From Pseudomonadota bacterium (GTDB taxonomy: Bacteria; Pseudomonadota; Gammaproteobacteria; Burkholderiales; Burkholderiaceae_C): a DNA stretch of 64,000 bases. The position numbers were made by a program, and so were the translations under genes. Each line of letters opens with the position of its first letter. Positions within the stretch are counted from its first letter, which is position 1. The stretch lies in contig JAVHYA010000002.1 in assembly GCA_031119395.1 (NCBI GenBank), positions 95,968 to 159,967 of the forward strand. The letters are read 5' to 3'. Below, piece after piece: positions 43,501 to 51,686 of the stretch. A model generated the notes under the pieces. That model worked only from the letters and a program-made list of their open reading frames with translations. It had not been told where the DNA came from and searched no databases.

Positions 43501-44616
43501 ATGCCGACGCCCGACACCGATCATCTGCGCTGGGACCTGTTCTGCCGCGTCATCGACAACCACGGCGACCTGGGCGTGTGCTGGCGCCTGGCCCGGCAGC
43601 TCGCCGATGGCGGCGATGCGGTGCGGCTGTGGATCGACGACGGCAGCGCGCTCGCGTGGATGGCACCCGCCGGCCACCCGGGCGTGACCGTGGTCGACTG
43701 GGGCGACGCCGACGCCGTGCGCCGCGCCGTGGCGGGCGCGCCCCCACCCGACGTGCTGGTCGAGGCCTTCGGCTGCGACCCGGCGCCCGAGCTGGTCGCG
43801 CACTTCGCGCGCCACCGGGGCACGGCGCGCCGCCATGCCTGGATCAACCTCGAATACCTCTCGGCCGAGCCGTACGTGGAACGGCTGCACCGCCTGCCCT
43901 CCCCCGTCTTCCGCGGCCCGGGCGAGGGCTTGACCAAGTGGTTCTTCTACCCGGGCTTCACCCCGGCGACAGGTGGGCTGCTGCACGAGCCGGGCCTGTC
44001 CGCGCGGCGCGAGGCCTTCGACAGGCGCGACTGGCTGGCCGGCCAGGGCATCGCGTGGCAAGGCGAACGGCTCGTGTCCCTGTTCTGCTACGAGCCGCCC
44101 GCGCTGGCGCCGCTGCTGGGGCAATGGATGGACGGCACCGAAGCGACGCGCCTGCTGGTCACCGCCGGCCGCGCCGCCGTCGCGGTGGACCGGGCCCTGA
44201 AGGCGCTGCAAGCCCCGCCGGGCGGGCGCGGTGCGCTCTCGGTGTCATACCTCCCCCATCTGCCCCAACCCGCGTTCGACGCGCTCCTGTGGGCCTGCGA
44301 CCTGAACCTGGTGCGCGGCGAGGACTCGTTCGTGCGCGCCCACTGGGCCGGGGCGCCCTTCGCCTGGCAGATCTACCCGCAGGACGACGACGCCCACCAC
44401 GTCAAGTTGAACGCCTGGCTCGACTGGCTCGGCGCGCCGGTTTCCCTGCGCGCCTTCCACCACGCCTGGAACGGCTTTTCGGACGCCCCGGCGCTGGCGC
44501 CCGACACGGCGGCACTCGTCGACTGGCGCCGCACGGCGCAGGCGGGCCGCGCGCGGTTGCTGGCCCAGGACGACCTCGCGACCCAGCTGCGCCGCTTCGT
44601 CACCCAAAAAAGCTAA
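43501..44616 (+). CDS. earP: EF-P arginine rhamnosyltransferase EarP
   Basis: 371 residues, GT-B fold. Transfers rhamnose from dTDP-rhamnose to Arg32 of EF-P, which is needed for relief of polyproline stalling. The N-terminal motif FCRVIDNHGDLGVCWRLARQ contains the catalytic-type Asp. The C-terminal CDLNLVRGEDSFVRAHWAG, then PFAWQIYPQDDDAHHVKL, is the nucleotide-sugar site. The efp gene follows 152 bp downstream, the diagnostic neighbour. dTDP-rhamnose genes are outside this window. Confidence 0.96.
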   Translation: MPTPDTDHLRWDLFCRVIDNHGDLGVCWRLARQLADGGDAVRLWIDDGSALAWMAPAGHPGVTVVDWGDADAVRRAVAGAPPPDVLVEAFGCDPAPELVAHFARHRGTARRHAWINLEYLSAEPYVERLHRLPSPVFRGPGEGLTKWFFYPGFTPATGGLLHEPGLSARREAFDRRDWLAGQGIAWQGERLVSLFCYEPPALAPLLGQWMDGTEATRLLVTAGRAAVAVDRALKALQAPPGGRGALSVSYLPHLPQPAFDALLWACDLNLVRGEDSFVRAHWAGAPFAWQIYPQDDDAHHVKLNAWLDWLGAPVSLRAFHHAWNGFSDAPALAPDTAALVDWRRTAQAGRARLLAQDDLATQLRRFVTQKS

Positions 44617-44768
44617 AATAGCGGGCTTTGCGGAAATCGGGGACGCGACCTCGACGGCCTTTTCGGGGGCCTTCCGCCCAACCCGCCGCGGGTTCGCAGC
44701 GCGCCGTCCACGGAAAGTGGGCCGGCGACCTGCACCGAGCGGCCAACGTCCACCCAGGACACACACTC

Positions 44769-45323
44769 ATGAAAATCGCTCAAGAAATCCGCGCCGGCAA
44801 CGTCATCATGCACGGCAAGGACCCGATGGTCGTGCTCAAGACCGAATACAGCCGCGGTGGCCGCAACAGCGCCACCGTGCGCATGAAGATGAAGAGCCTG
44901 ATCGCCAACTTCAACACCGAAGTGGTCTTCAAGGCCGACGACAAGATCGACCAGATCGTGCTGGACAAGAAGGAGTGCACCTACTCCTACTTCGCCGACC
45001 CGATGTACGTCTGCATGGACAGCGAATACAACCAGTACGAAGTCGAAGCCGAGAACATGGGCGACGCCCTGAACTACCTCGAGGACGGCATGCCGCTGGA
45101 AGTCGTGTTCTACGACGGCAAGGCCATCTCGGTCGAACTGCCCACCAGCGTCGAGCGCGAAATCACCTGGACCGAACCCGCCGTCAAGGGCGACACCTCG
45201 GGCAAGGTGCTCAAGCCCGCCAAGATCGCCACCGGCTTCGAAGTGCCCGTGCCGCTGTTCGTCTCGCAAGGCGACAAGATCGAAATCGACACCCGCACGG
45301 GCGAATACCGCAAGCGCGTCTGA
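44769..45323 (+). CDS. efp: Translation elongation factor P (Arg32 type)
   Basis: 184 residues, three beta-barrel domains. The tip loop reads [11 protein letters not shown] with Arg32 in place of the lysine of E. coli, the hallmark of EarP-modified EF-P. Domain signatures include [38 protein letters not shown] and the C-terminal [17 protein letters not shown]. It stimulates peptide bonds at Pro stretches; the ten-proline run in TonB (24384-25103) is an example of a client in this window. Followed by a terminator. Confidence 0.98.
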   Translation: MKIAQEIRAGNVIMHGKDPMVVLKTEYSRGGRNSATVRMKMKSLIANFNTEVVFKADDKIDQIVLDKKECTYSYFADPMYVCMDSEYNQYEVEAENMGDALNYLEDGMPLEVVFYDGKAISVELPTSVEREITWTEPAVKGDTSGKVLKPAKIATGFEVPVPLFVSQGDKIEIDTRTGEYRKRV

Positions 45324-45345
45324 TCGCCGCGCGGCACGTCCTGCC

Positions 45346-45371
45346 AGGGGCTCCTTCGGGAGCCCTTTTCT
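45346..45371 (+). terminator. Terminator after efp
   Basis: Arms GGGCTCC (45348-45354) and GGAGCCC (45359-45365), TTCG tetraloop and a TTTTCTTT tail. Confidence 0.82.
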
Positions 45372-45453
45372 TTGGGCCCCGCAGCGGCAGGACGCCCCCC
45401 GCGGGCATCGCTAGACTCGCCGCCTTCACCGTCCGCAGCGTCCGCACCGTCCC

Positions 45454-46044
45454 ATGGCCAAGACACCGTACTCCGAGGCATTCAAGCGAGAACTCGTCGA
45501 CGAGGCATTGAACCGCACGCCGCGCGGCGGCTTCCCCGAACTGGAGAAGCGGCACGGCCTCAAGCCCGGCACGCTCTTCGACTGGGTGGAGACGCTGGGC
45601 CCGCCGTCCCCACCGGCCCCTTTCTCCTCGCTGCACTTCTGGATCGGCACCACCGCCCTGTCCGACGCCGACTTCGGCGCCTACTTCGACGCGGCCGACG
45701 ACTACTGGTCGCACGAGGTCGAGGACATCGAGGCGGCCGACACCGACCTCACGGGCTGCGGGTTCTGCGTGGACCTGGGCATGCGCTTCCTCTACGACGA
45801 GGACCTGCTGCTGGTGATCCGGCTCGAAACGCCTGTCGCCGTGCGCGAACTGGTCGAGATGAGCGCGATCGAATCGCAGGCCTCGGTGCGTGCCATCGTG
45901 GCCGCCTGTGCGCGGCGAGGCATCCGCACCGCCAATGCGATGTTCGTGTACGCGGACCCCACGCAGCCCGTCGCCGATGCGGCCAGGCCGTACAACGGAC
46001 TGCCCTACATCGGCCTGTTCCCGAGCAAGCCCGCCGGCAAGTGA
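45454..46044 (+). CDS. Fusion of a transposase-type HTH with an Imm22-like domain
   Basis: 196 residues. Residues 5-46 (YSEAFKRELVDEALNRTPRG, ELEKRHGLKPGTLFDWVETL) resemble the IS3-family InsE/HTH_Tnp_1 helix-turn-helix. After a short Pro-rich link, residues 59-190 begin SLHFWIGTTALSDADFGAYF and contain YWSHEVEDIEAADTDLTGCG, FCVDLGMRFLYDEDLLLVI and NGLPYIGLFPSKPAGK. That pattern resembles the Imm22 family of polymorphic-toxin immunity proteins. No toxin or insertion sequence is nearby. It could be a DNA-binding protein domesticated from both sources. Family call from memory, moderate confidence; the ORF itself is well supported by frame and position. Confidence 0.65.
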   Translation: MAKTPYSEAFKRELVDEALNRTPRGGFPELEKRHGLKPGTLFDWVETLGPPSPPAPFSSLHFWIGTTALSDADFGAYFDAADDYWSHEVEDIEAADTDLTGCGFCVDLGMRFLYDEDLLLVIRLETPVAVRELVEMSAIESQASVRAIVAACARRGIRTANAMFVYADPTQPVADAARPYNGLPYIGLFPSKPAGK

Positions 46045-46076
46045 TCCGCAGGCGCCGGCCGGCGTAAGCTGGCGCG

Positions 46077-46865
46077 ATGCACGCCGATCCCAGCCCACCC
46101 GCCGTCCGCACCGAGACCGACGGTCCCGTCAGCACCATCGTCCTGAGCCGCCCGCAGTGCCGCAACGCGGTCGACGGCCCGACGGCCACCCTGCTGCGCG
46201 AGGCCTTCGAGCGCTTCGAGGCCGACGACAGCCAGCGCGTGGCCGTGCTGTGGGGAGAGCACGGAACCTTCTGCGCCGGGGCCGACCTGGGCGCGGTGAA
46301 CGACCCCGCCCGGCGCCACGAACTCGACCCCGAGGGCGGCGGCACCGGTCCGATGGGCCCGAGCCGCATGGCGCTGAAGAAGCCGCTCGTCGCCGCCATG
46401 GCGGGCCATGCCGTCGCCGGCGGGCTGGAACTGGCGTTGCTGGCCGACCTGCGCGTGGCGGAGGACAACGCGGTGCTCGGCGTCTTCTGCCGCCGCTGGG
46501 GCGTGCCGCTGATCGACGGCGGCACGGTGCGGCTGCCGCGCATCGTCGGCATGGGCCGGGCGCTGGACCTGATCCTGACCGGCCGGCCGGTGGCCGCCGG
46601 GGAGGCGCTCGCCATGGGCCTGGTCAACCGCGTGGTGCCGCCGGGCCAGGCGCGCGCAGCGGCCGAGCAGCTGGCGCGCGAGATCGCCGCCTTCCCGCAG
46701 CAGTGCATGCTGGCCGACCGCGCCTCCGCCTACGGGCAGTGGGACCTGCCCCTGGCCGAGGCCCTGCGCGCCGAGGGCCGCCAGGGGGTGCCCATCGTGG
46801 CGGCCGAAGGCGCCGCCGGGGCGGCGCGCTTCGTCCAGGGCGCGGGGCGGCACGGGCGGTTCTGA
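46077..46865 (+). CDS. Crotonase / enoyl-CoA hydratase family protein
   Basis: 262 residues. Crotonase fold: TIVLSRPQCRNAVDGPTATL, then EHGTFCAGADLGAV (oxyanion-hole loop) and AMAGHAVAGGLELALLADLR with the first catalytic Glu. In the place where hydratases carry the second catalytic Glu (rat Glu164, in PE-ILIGTIPGAGG), this protein reads LGVFCRRWGVPLIDGG, so that Glu is absent. It may be an isomerase, hydrolase or a non-hydratase crotonase. It lies 32 bp after the Imm22-like gene and is possibly co-transcribed. Confidence 0.87.
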   Translation: MHADPSPPAVRTETDGPVSTIVLSRPQCRNAVDGPTATLLREAFERFEADDSQRVAVLWGEHGTFCAGADLGAVNDPARRHELDPEGGGTGPMGPSRMALKKPLVAAMAGHAVAGGLELALLADLRVAEDNAVLGVFCRRWGVPLIDGGTVRLPRIVGMGRALDLILTGRPVAAGEALAMGLVNRVVPPGQARAAAEQLAREIAAFPQQCMLADRASAYGQWDLPLAEALRAEGRQGVPIVAAEGAAGAARFVQGAGRHGRF

Positions 46866-46947
46866 CCGAGCCTGCGGCCCGACTGGCCCGATGCTTGCTG
46901 GGCGCACAATCACTGTCACCCAAATGCATCCGCGACCCCGCCCAAGA

Positions 46948-47817
46948 ATGAGCCCCAACGACACGCACGACCTCCACGACAAACGCCTCGCCGACGCCTG
47001 GGCCACGCTCCAGGCGCATGCCGACAAGGGGCTGCCCCTCGACCACGACCCCTCCCGCCTGGCTTTCGCCGACCCCGAGTTCCTGCTGCGCCGCGAGACC
47101 CGCGGCCTGCGGATGCAGCTCGAGTTGATGAAGCCCGACCTGGAGATGCGCGCGCACGGCATCGAGAACACCATCGTCGTCTTCGGCAGCGCGCGCTTTC
47201 GCAGCGAGGAGGAAATGGGTGCCCTGATCGCCCAGGCCGACGCCGCCGGCGACGCCAAGGCCGCCGCTCGCTGGCGCAAGCTGGCACGCGGCAGCCACTA
47301 CTACGAGCAGGCCCGCGCCTTCGGCAAGCTGGTCGCGCACTACAGCAACGACAAGGACCCGGCGGACCAGCTCTTCGTGTGCACGGGCGGCGGCCCCGGC
47401 ATCATGCAGGCCGCCAACCGCGGCGCCTACGAGGGCGGCGGCCTGTCGGTCGGCCTGGCCATCGCCCTGCCGATGGAAGAGGCCGCCAACCCCTACGTCA
47501 CGCCGGCGCTGTCGTTCAAGTTCCACTACTTCGCCATCCGCAAGATGCACTTCATGATGCGGGCGAAGGCACTGGTGGCCTTTCCGGGCGGCTTCGGCAC
47601 GCTGGACGAGCTGTTCGAGGTCGTCACCCTCGTGCAGACGCGCAAGTCCAAGCAGGTGCCGATCGTGCTGTTCGGCTCCGAGTACTGGAAGCGGCTGATC
47701 GACTTCGACTTCCTGGTCGAGGAAGGCGTGATCTCGCCCGAGGACATCGACCTCTTCGAGTACGTCGACACGCCCGAGGACGCCTGGTCGGCGATCAAGC
47801 GCTTCTACAAGCTCTGA
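46948..47817 (+). CDS. LOG/TIGR00730 family protein (nucleotide phosphoribohydrolase fold)
   Basis: 289 residues from the ATG at 46948; in-frame ATGs at 46891 and 46924 are alternatives. Rossmann-like LOG domain in the second half: FVCTGGGPGIMQAANRGAYE and AKALVAFPGGFGTLDELFEV, containing the nucleotide-binding PGGxGTxxE with the catalytic Glu. The N-terminal 85 residues form a helical extension that separates it from the short LOG (cytokinin-activating) proteins and places it with the longer bacterial nucleosidases. Likely cleaves an NMP N-glycosidic bond. Confidence 0.85.
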   Translation: MSPNDTHDLHDKRLADAWATLQAHADKGLPLDHDPSRLAFADPEFLLRRETRGLRMQLELMKPDLEMRAHGIENTIVVFGSARFRSEEEMGALIAQADAAGDAKAAARWRKLARGSHYYEQARAFGKLVAHYSNDKDPADQLFVCTGGGPGIMQAANRGAYEGGGLSVGLAIALPMEEAANPYVTPALSFKFHYFAIRKMHFMMRAKALVAFPGGFGTLDELFEVVTLVQTRKSKQVPIVLFGSEYWKRLIDFDFLVEEGVISPEDIDLFEYVDTPEDAWSAIKRFYKL

Positions 47818-47837
47818 CCGGTCTCAGGGGCCGAATC

Positions 47838-47886
47838 GGGCCGCAGCGCCCGCGGGGCGGGCGCTGGCAGCTATCTTTTCAATAGC
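47838..47886 (-). repeat. Dispersed GCTA-hairpin repeat, copy 8
   Basis: Minus-strand GCTATTGAAAAGATAGCTGC, then CAGCGCCCGCCCCGCGGGCGC. Between LOG and the Gly-rich protein gene. Confidence 0.82.
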
Positions 47887-47913
47887 AGGGAGCGCCCGCC
47901 CGACCTGCGCTTC

Positions 47914-48672
47914 TCACAGGCGCTCGGCAACGGATCCGTCGGACGGCGCAGCATCCGCGCCGTCGTCGGCAGACCGGTGCGATGCGCCCAGCCCCATGCC
48001 CATGCCGGCGCCGGCCATCGCACCACCGCCTCCGCCCGCGCCGCCGCCGCGGCCGCCCGCGGCGCCGCCCCCCGGCCCGGCGGCACCCCCGCGCCCGCCC
48101 GCGCCGCCCGCGGCGGCAGGACGCGCCGGGCCCTGCGGCGGCACCATCAGGTCGGCCGGGACGGGCGCGAGGTCCAGCGCCTCGCGGATGAAGCCGCGCA
48201 GCGAGGCGACCAGCGGCCCCACCAGGACGACCCGTCCCGCCACCATGTCCTGCGCGGCCTGCACGGCCAGGCGCACCTGGTCCTCGGTGCCCAGCAGGAT
48301 GACGTCGGACAGCGCGGCCTCCACCGCGTCGCGGATGCGGCGGCGCCGCTCGGCAATGCCCGCCGGCAGCTCGCGCCCCACCGGCAGCACGGCTTCCACG
48401 TCGCCGGCCGCGGCGGCCTGCGCGCGGACGCGACCGCCGCCGTGCGAGGGGTCGACCTCCAGGTTGCCGGTGAACGAGCCGCCCAGCGTCTTGTAGGCGG
48501 CGATCAGCGTGCGCAGGCGCTCGTTGATCTGCCGGTTTTCACGCTCGCGCCGCCGCTGCAGCGTCTGCATGAAGACCAGGCGGATGCCCACGGCGACCAG
48601 CGACACGAGCACCAGCCCGAACAGGGTCGTCGCGGCCGCGGACCACGAGGAGAAGTCGAAGGCGTTGCGCAT
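47914..48672 (-). CDS. Membrane-anchored protein with a Gly-rich C-terminus, unknown function
   Basis: 252 residues. An N-terminal transmembrane helix (about 13-34, AATTLFGLVLVSLVAVGIRL) precedes a helical RRRERENRQINERLRTLIAA stretch. A compact central region (GGSFTGNL near 64; ERRRRIRDAVEAALSDVILL; VAGRVVLVGPLVASLRGFIR) comes before a Gly/Ala-rich low-complexity tail from about 188 and a short acidic end. I recall similar uncharacterised proteins in proteobacteria but cannot name a domain. Start ATG at 48672. Its 3' neighbour across copy 8 of the repeat is the LOG gene. Confidence 0.75.
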   Translation of the reverse strand: MRNAFDFSSWSAAATTLFGLVLVSLVAVGIRLVFMQTLQRRRERENRQINERLRTLIAAYKTLGGSFTGNLEVDPSHGGGRVRAQAAAAGDVEAVLPVGRELPAGIAERRRRIRDAVEAALSDVILLGTEDQVRLAVQAAQDMVAGRVVLVGPLVASLRGFIREALDLAPVPADLMVPPQGPARPAAAGGAGGRGGAAGPGGGAAGGRGGGAGGGGGAMAGAGMGMGLGASHRSADDGADAAPSDGSVAERL

Positions 48673-48729
48673 GGCGGCAGTGTCATGCGACGACCGGCGT
48701 GCTCACGTCGGCGCGCCGCCCGCGAGCGT

Positions 48730-49914
48730 TCAGGACGGCGGCGCGCGCAGCCCCCACACCGCGCGCGCGCCCGAGGCCACGACGGCGCCCACCACCCAGA
48801 ACACGCCGCCGATGCCGATCAGCGCGCCCAGCGAGCCGAAGAGCATGGGCATGGCCACGCTGGAGGCGTTGATGGTCATGAGCCGCAGGCCCAGCGCCTC
48901 GCCGTGCCGGGTGTGCGGCGTGATCTGGTGCAGCATGCTCATCACCATCGGCTGCACGGCACCGAGCGCGAAGCCCAGCACCACCGAGCACAGGCCCATG
49001 AGCCAGGGCGACTCCAGCAGCGGGTAGACCGAGAACACCAGGGCCGTGACGATGGTCGAGGCGAGGATCACGCTGCGCTCCGACGCGCGCGCCGCCAGCA
49101 CCGGCAGCAGCACCCGCACCACGGCGGCGGCGATGGCGAAGGCGCCGAGGATCGAGCCGATGACCGAGGCGCTCAGGCCGCGCTCGTGGCCCAGCACCGG
49201 CAGCACGAAGGCATGCACGTCCCAGCTGGAGGATTGCAGCCAGTTCACGAACAGCAGTCGGCGGAACATCGGCTCGCGCAGCAGGTCCCAGGCGCGCGTG
49301 GGCGCAGCACCCGCGGCGGGCGGCGTGCGCTCGGGCTCGTCCACGCCGCGCACCAGCAGCCAGCACACCAGGGGCAGCAAGGCCATGACCGCGAAGCAGA
49401 CGCGGAAGGACGGCAGGTCGGCCGGCGCGCCGCCCCACAGCCGGCTGCCGTGGTCGATCAGCAGGCCGGCGACGAAGGGGCCGAGGAAGTTCGCGCCGGC
49501 CGGCGCGATCGCCAGCCAGCTGAACACGCGCTTGAGCTGCGTCGGGTCGCCCGCCGCCCGGCCCACGTGGCGCTGCAGCGCGATCACCGTGGCGCCGGTG
49601 GAGCCGCCGGTGAGCAGCGCCGCGACGCACATGGCCGGGAACACCGGGAAGGCCAGCACCAGCGCCGCGCCGGCGGTCGCCGCGATCACCGACAGGGCCA
49701 GCGGACGCTTGAGGCCGTGCCGGTCGGCGAAGCGGCCGGCCGGCAGCGCGAGGAACACCTGCGTGAGCGCGAACAGCGCGATCAGCACCCCGACCGCCGC
49801 CGGGCTGTAGCCCTGCTGCAGCGCCAGCAGCGGCGTGGCCAGCCGCACCCCGGCCATGGTGGCGTGCAGGCAGACCTGGGCGAGGATCAGGCGCAGCAGT
49901 TCGGCGCCGTTCAT
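48730..49914 (-). CDS. MFS transporter
   Basis: 394 residues with 12 predicted helices. The MFS loop 2-3 motif is present as GRFADRHGLKRPLALS (GxxxDRxGxR/K type). The second half has a matching loop and ALGAVQPMVMSMLHQITPHT, then RHGEALGLRLMTINAS, resembling sugar/drug exporters of the YfcJ/SetA-like group. Substrate unknown. The ATG at 49914 is preferred; the upstream in-frame ATG would add residues without family support. Downstream of rmuC with a dispersed repeat between. Confidence 0.87.
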   Translation of the reverse strand: MNGAELLRLILAQVCLHATMAGVRLATPLLALQQGYSPAAVGVLIALFALTQVFLALPAGRFADRHGLKRPLALSVIAATAGAALVLAFPVFPAMCVAALLTGGSTGATVIALQRHVGRAAGDPTQLKRVFSWLAIAPAGANFLGPFVAGLLIDHGSRLWGGAPADLPSFRVCFAVMALLPLVCWLLVRGVDEPERTPPAAGAAPTRAWDLLREPMFRRLLFVNWLQSSSWDVHAFVLPVLGHERGLSASVIGSILGAFAIAAAVVRVLLPVLAARASERSVILASTIVTALVFSVYPLLESPWLMGLCSVVLGFALGAVQPMVMSMLHQITPHTRHGEALGLRLMTINASSVAMPMLFGSLGALIGIGGVFWVVGAVVASGARAVWGLRAPPS

Positions 49915-49942
49915 GGGCGCCCCGCCGTTTCGAGCCAGATCG

Positions 49943-49990
49943 GCCCGCAGCACCCGTCCCGCTTGCGCGAGCAGCTATGAAATCGATAGC
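49943..49990 (-). repeat. Dispersed GCTA-hairpin repeat, copy 9
   Basis: Minus-strand GCTATCGATTTCATAGCTGC, then TCGCGCAAGCGGGACGGGTGC. Between rmuC and the MFS gene. Confidence 0.82.
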
Positions 49991-50011
49991 AAACGGTCGA
50001 CATGGGCACCG

Positions 50012-51670
50012 TCACGGCGCCCCGTCGTCGTCGGTCGGACCCGGCTCGGCGTCGAGCCCGGGCAGGAGGTTCTGGGCCTGCACCTCCGGCACCGCCTCGA
50101 CCTTGCGCAGCGCCAGCCGCATCTGCTTGGCGCGGGTGTCGGCCTTGTCCAGGGTGTCGGAGGCCTTGGCCACCTGCTCCTTGAGCTTCTCGACCCAGTC
50201 GCCGAAGCGGCCGAACTCGGTCTTGACCGCGCCCAGCACCTTCCACACCTCGGACGCCTGCTTCTCCAGCGCCAGCGTGCGGAAGCCCATCTGCAGCGAA
50301 TTGAGCATCGCCAGCAGCGTCGTCGGTCCGGCCAGGGTCACGCGGTGCTGGCGCTGCACCGCGTCCATCAGGCCCGGGCGGCGCAGCACTTCGGCATACA
50401 GGCTTTCGACCGGCAGGAAGAGGATGGCGAAATCGGTGGTGTGGGGCGCCGCGAGGTAGTTCTCGGCGATGGACTTGGCCTCGGCCCGCACCCGCGCCTC
50501 CAGCGCCTTGCCGGCCAGCTCGACCGCCGCGGCGTCCACGCGCTCGTGCGCGTCCAGCAGCCGCTCGTAATCGTCGCGCGGGAACTTGGCATCGATGGGC
50601 AGCCACACGGGGGCGCCGTCGTCGCCGCGGCCCGGAAAGCGCACCGCGAAGTCGACGCGCTGGCCGCTGCGGGGCTTGGTCTCGATCTGGCGCGCGTACT
50701 GCTCGGCCGTGAGCACCTGCTCCAGCAGCGCCTCGAGCTGCACTTCGCCGAACACGCCGCGCGTCTTCACGTTGGTCAGCACGCGCTGCAGGCTGCCCAC
50801 GCCGACCGCCAGCGTCTGCATCTCGCCCAGGCCCTTGTGCACCTGCTCCAGCCGCTCCGCCACCTGTCTGAAGCTCTCGCCCAGGCGCGCCTCCAGCGTG
50901 CTCTGCAGCTTCTCGTCGACCACCTGCCGCATCTCGTCGAGCTTGGTGGCGTTGCTGGCCTGCAGCTGGGTGAGCTGCTGTTCCATGGTCGCGCGCACTT
51001 CGGCGATGCGACGGGCGTTGGTTTCGCTGAGCGACTGCAGCTGGGTGTTGAGCGCCTCGGCCAGCGACTGGCGCAGCGTGTCGATCTGCCGCGCGAAGGC
51101 GTCCAGCCGTTCGGCCTGCGCCTGCATCGCATGCGTGCCCTGCTGCACCAGCGCCGCCTGGAAGGCCGCCAGGCCCTCGCCCTGCTCGCGCCGCGCGGCC
51201 TGTGTCGAGAGCGTCACCTCTTCCAGCTTGCCGGCATGGGTCTGCTGCAGCTGGCCGAGCAGCTGTTCGGTGGTGGTGCGCACCTCGGCGAGCCGGCGGG
51301 CGTTGGATTCGGTCAGCCCGTGCAACTGCGTGTTGAGCGTTTCGCCCAGCGTGCCCTGCATGCGCGCGAGCTGCTGTGCGAAGGCATCGATCTGTGCGTT
51401 CTGCGTGCGAGCCGTCTCGGCGCCCTGGGCCAGCAGCGCCTGCTGGAAGGTGGCGAGCTGCTGGGCGCTCTCCTGGCGAGTGGCGCGCGCCGAGTCCGAC
51501 AGCTCCTGCCGCAGCGAGCGCTCGGCCTTGTCGACCGCTCCGTCGACGACCGCCGCCAGGACGGCGCTGTCGGGCGCTGCGGGCCGGCGCAGCAACAGCA
51601 CCAGCAGGAGAACGACATTCAGGGCCGCCAGTGCGAGCAGCAGCCAGGTTTCCAGGGAGAAGGCAGGCAT
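50012..51670 (-). CDS. rmuC: DNA recombination protein RmuC
   Basis: 552 residues. N-terminal membrane helix (about 10-27, LLLALAALNVVLLLVLLL), then a very long coiled coil. The RmuC nuclease-like domain follows from about 300 (NVKTRGVFGEVQLEALLEQV, VWLPIDAKFPRDDYERLLDA, FAILFLPVESLYAEVLRRPG). RmuC limits inversions at short inverted repeats. The coiled coil contains two tandem copies of about 90 residues (about 74-163 and 164-253; for example LNTQLHGLTESNARRLAEVR against LNTQLQSLSETNARRIAEVR). The protein is longer than E. coli RmuC (475), consistent with that duplication. It lies 16 bp after ghrB. Confidence 0.93.
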   Translation of the reverse strand: MPAFSLETWLLLALAALNVVLLLVLLLRRPAAPDSAVLAAVVDGAVDKAERSLRQELSDSARATRQESAQQLATFQQALLAQGAETARTQNAQIDAFAQQLARMQGTLGETLNTQLHGLTESNARRLAEVRTTTEQLLGQLQQTHAGKLEEVTLSTQAARREQGEGLAAFQAALVQQGTHAMQAQAERLDAFARQIDTLRQSLAEALNTQLQSLSETNARRIAEVRATMEQQLTQLQASNATKLDEMRQVVDEKLQSTLEARLGESFRQVAERLEQVHKGLGEMQTLAVGVGSLQRVLTNVKTRGVFGEVQLEALLEQVLTAEQYARQIETKPRSGQRVDFAVRFPGRGDDGAPVWLPIDAKFPRDDYERLLDAHERVDAAAVELAGKALEARVRAEAKSIAENYLAAPHTTDFAILFLPVESLYAEVLRRPGLMDAVQRQHRVTLAGPTTLLAMLNSLQMGFRTLALEKQASEVWKVLGAVKTEFGRFGDWVEKLKEQVAKASDTLDKADTRAKQMRLALRKVEAVPEVQAQNLLPGLDAEPGPTDDDGAP

Positions 51671-51686
51671 CCGGGAGATTCGTCGC

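Noticed and set aside
48040..48130. Gly/Pro codon run suggesting a satellite or PE-PGRS-like gene
   Set aside because: It is the Gly-rich C-terminus of the minus-strand membrane protein; no tandem DNA unit is exact.
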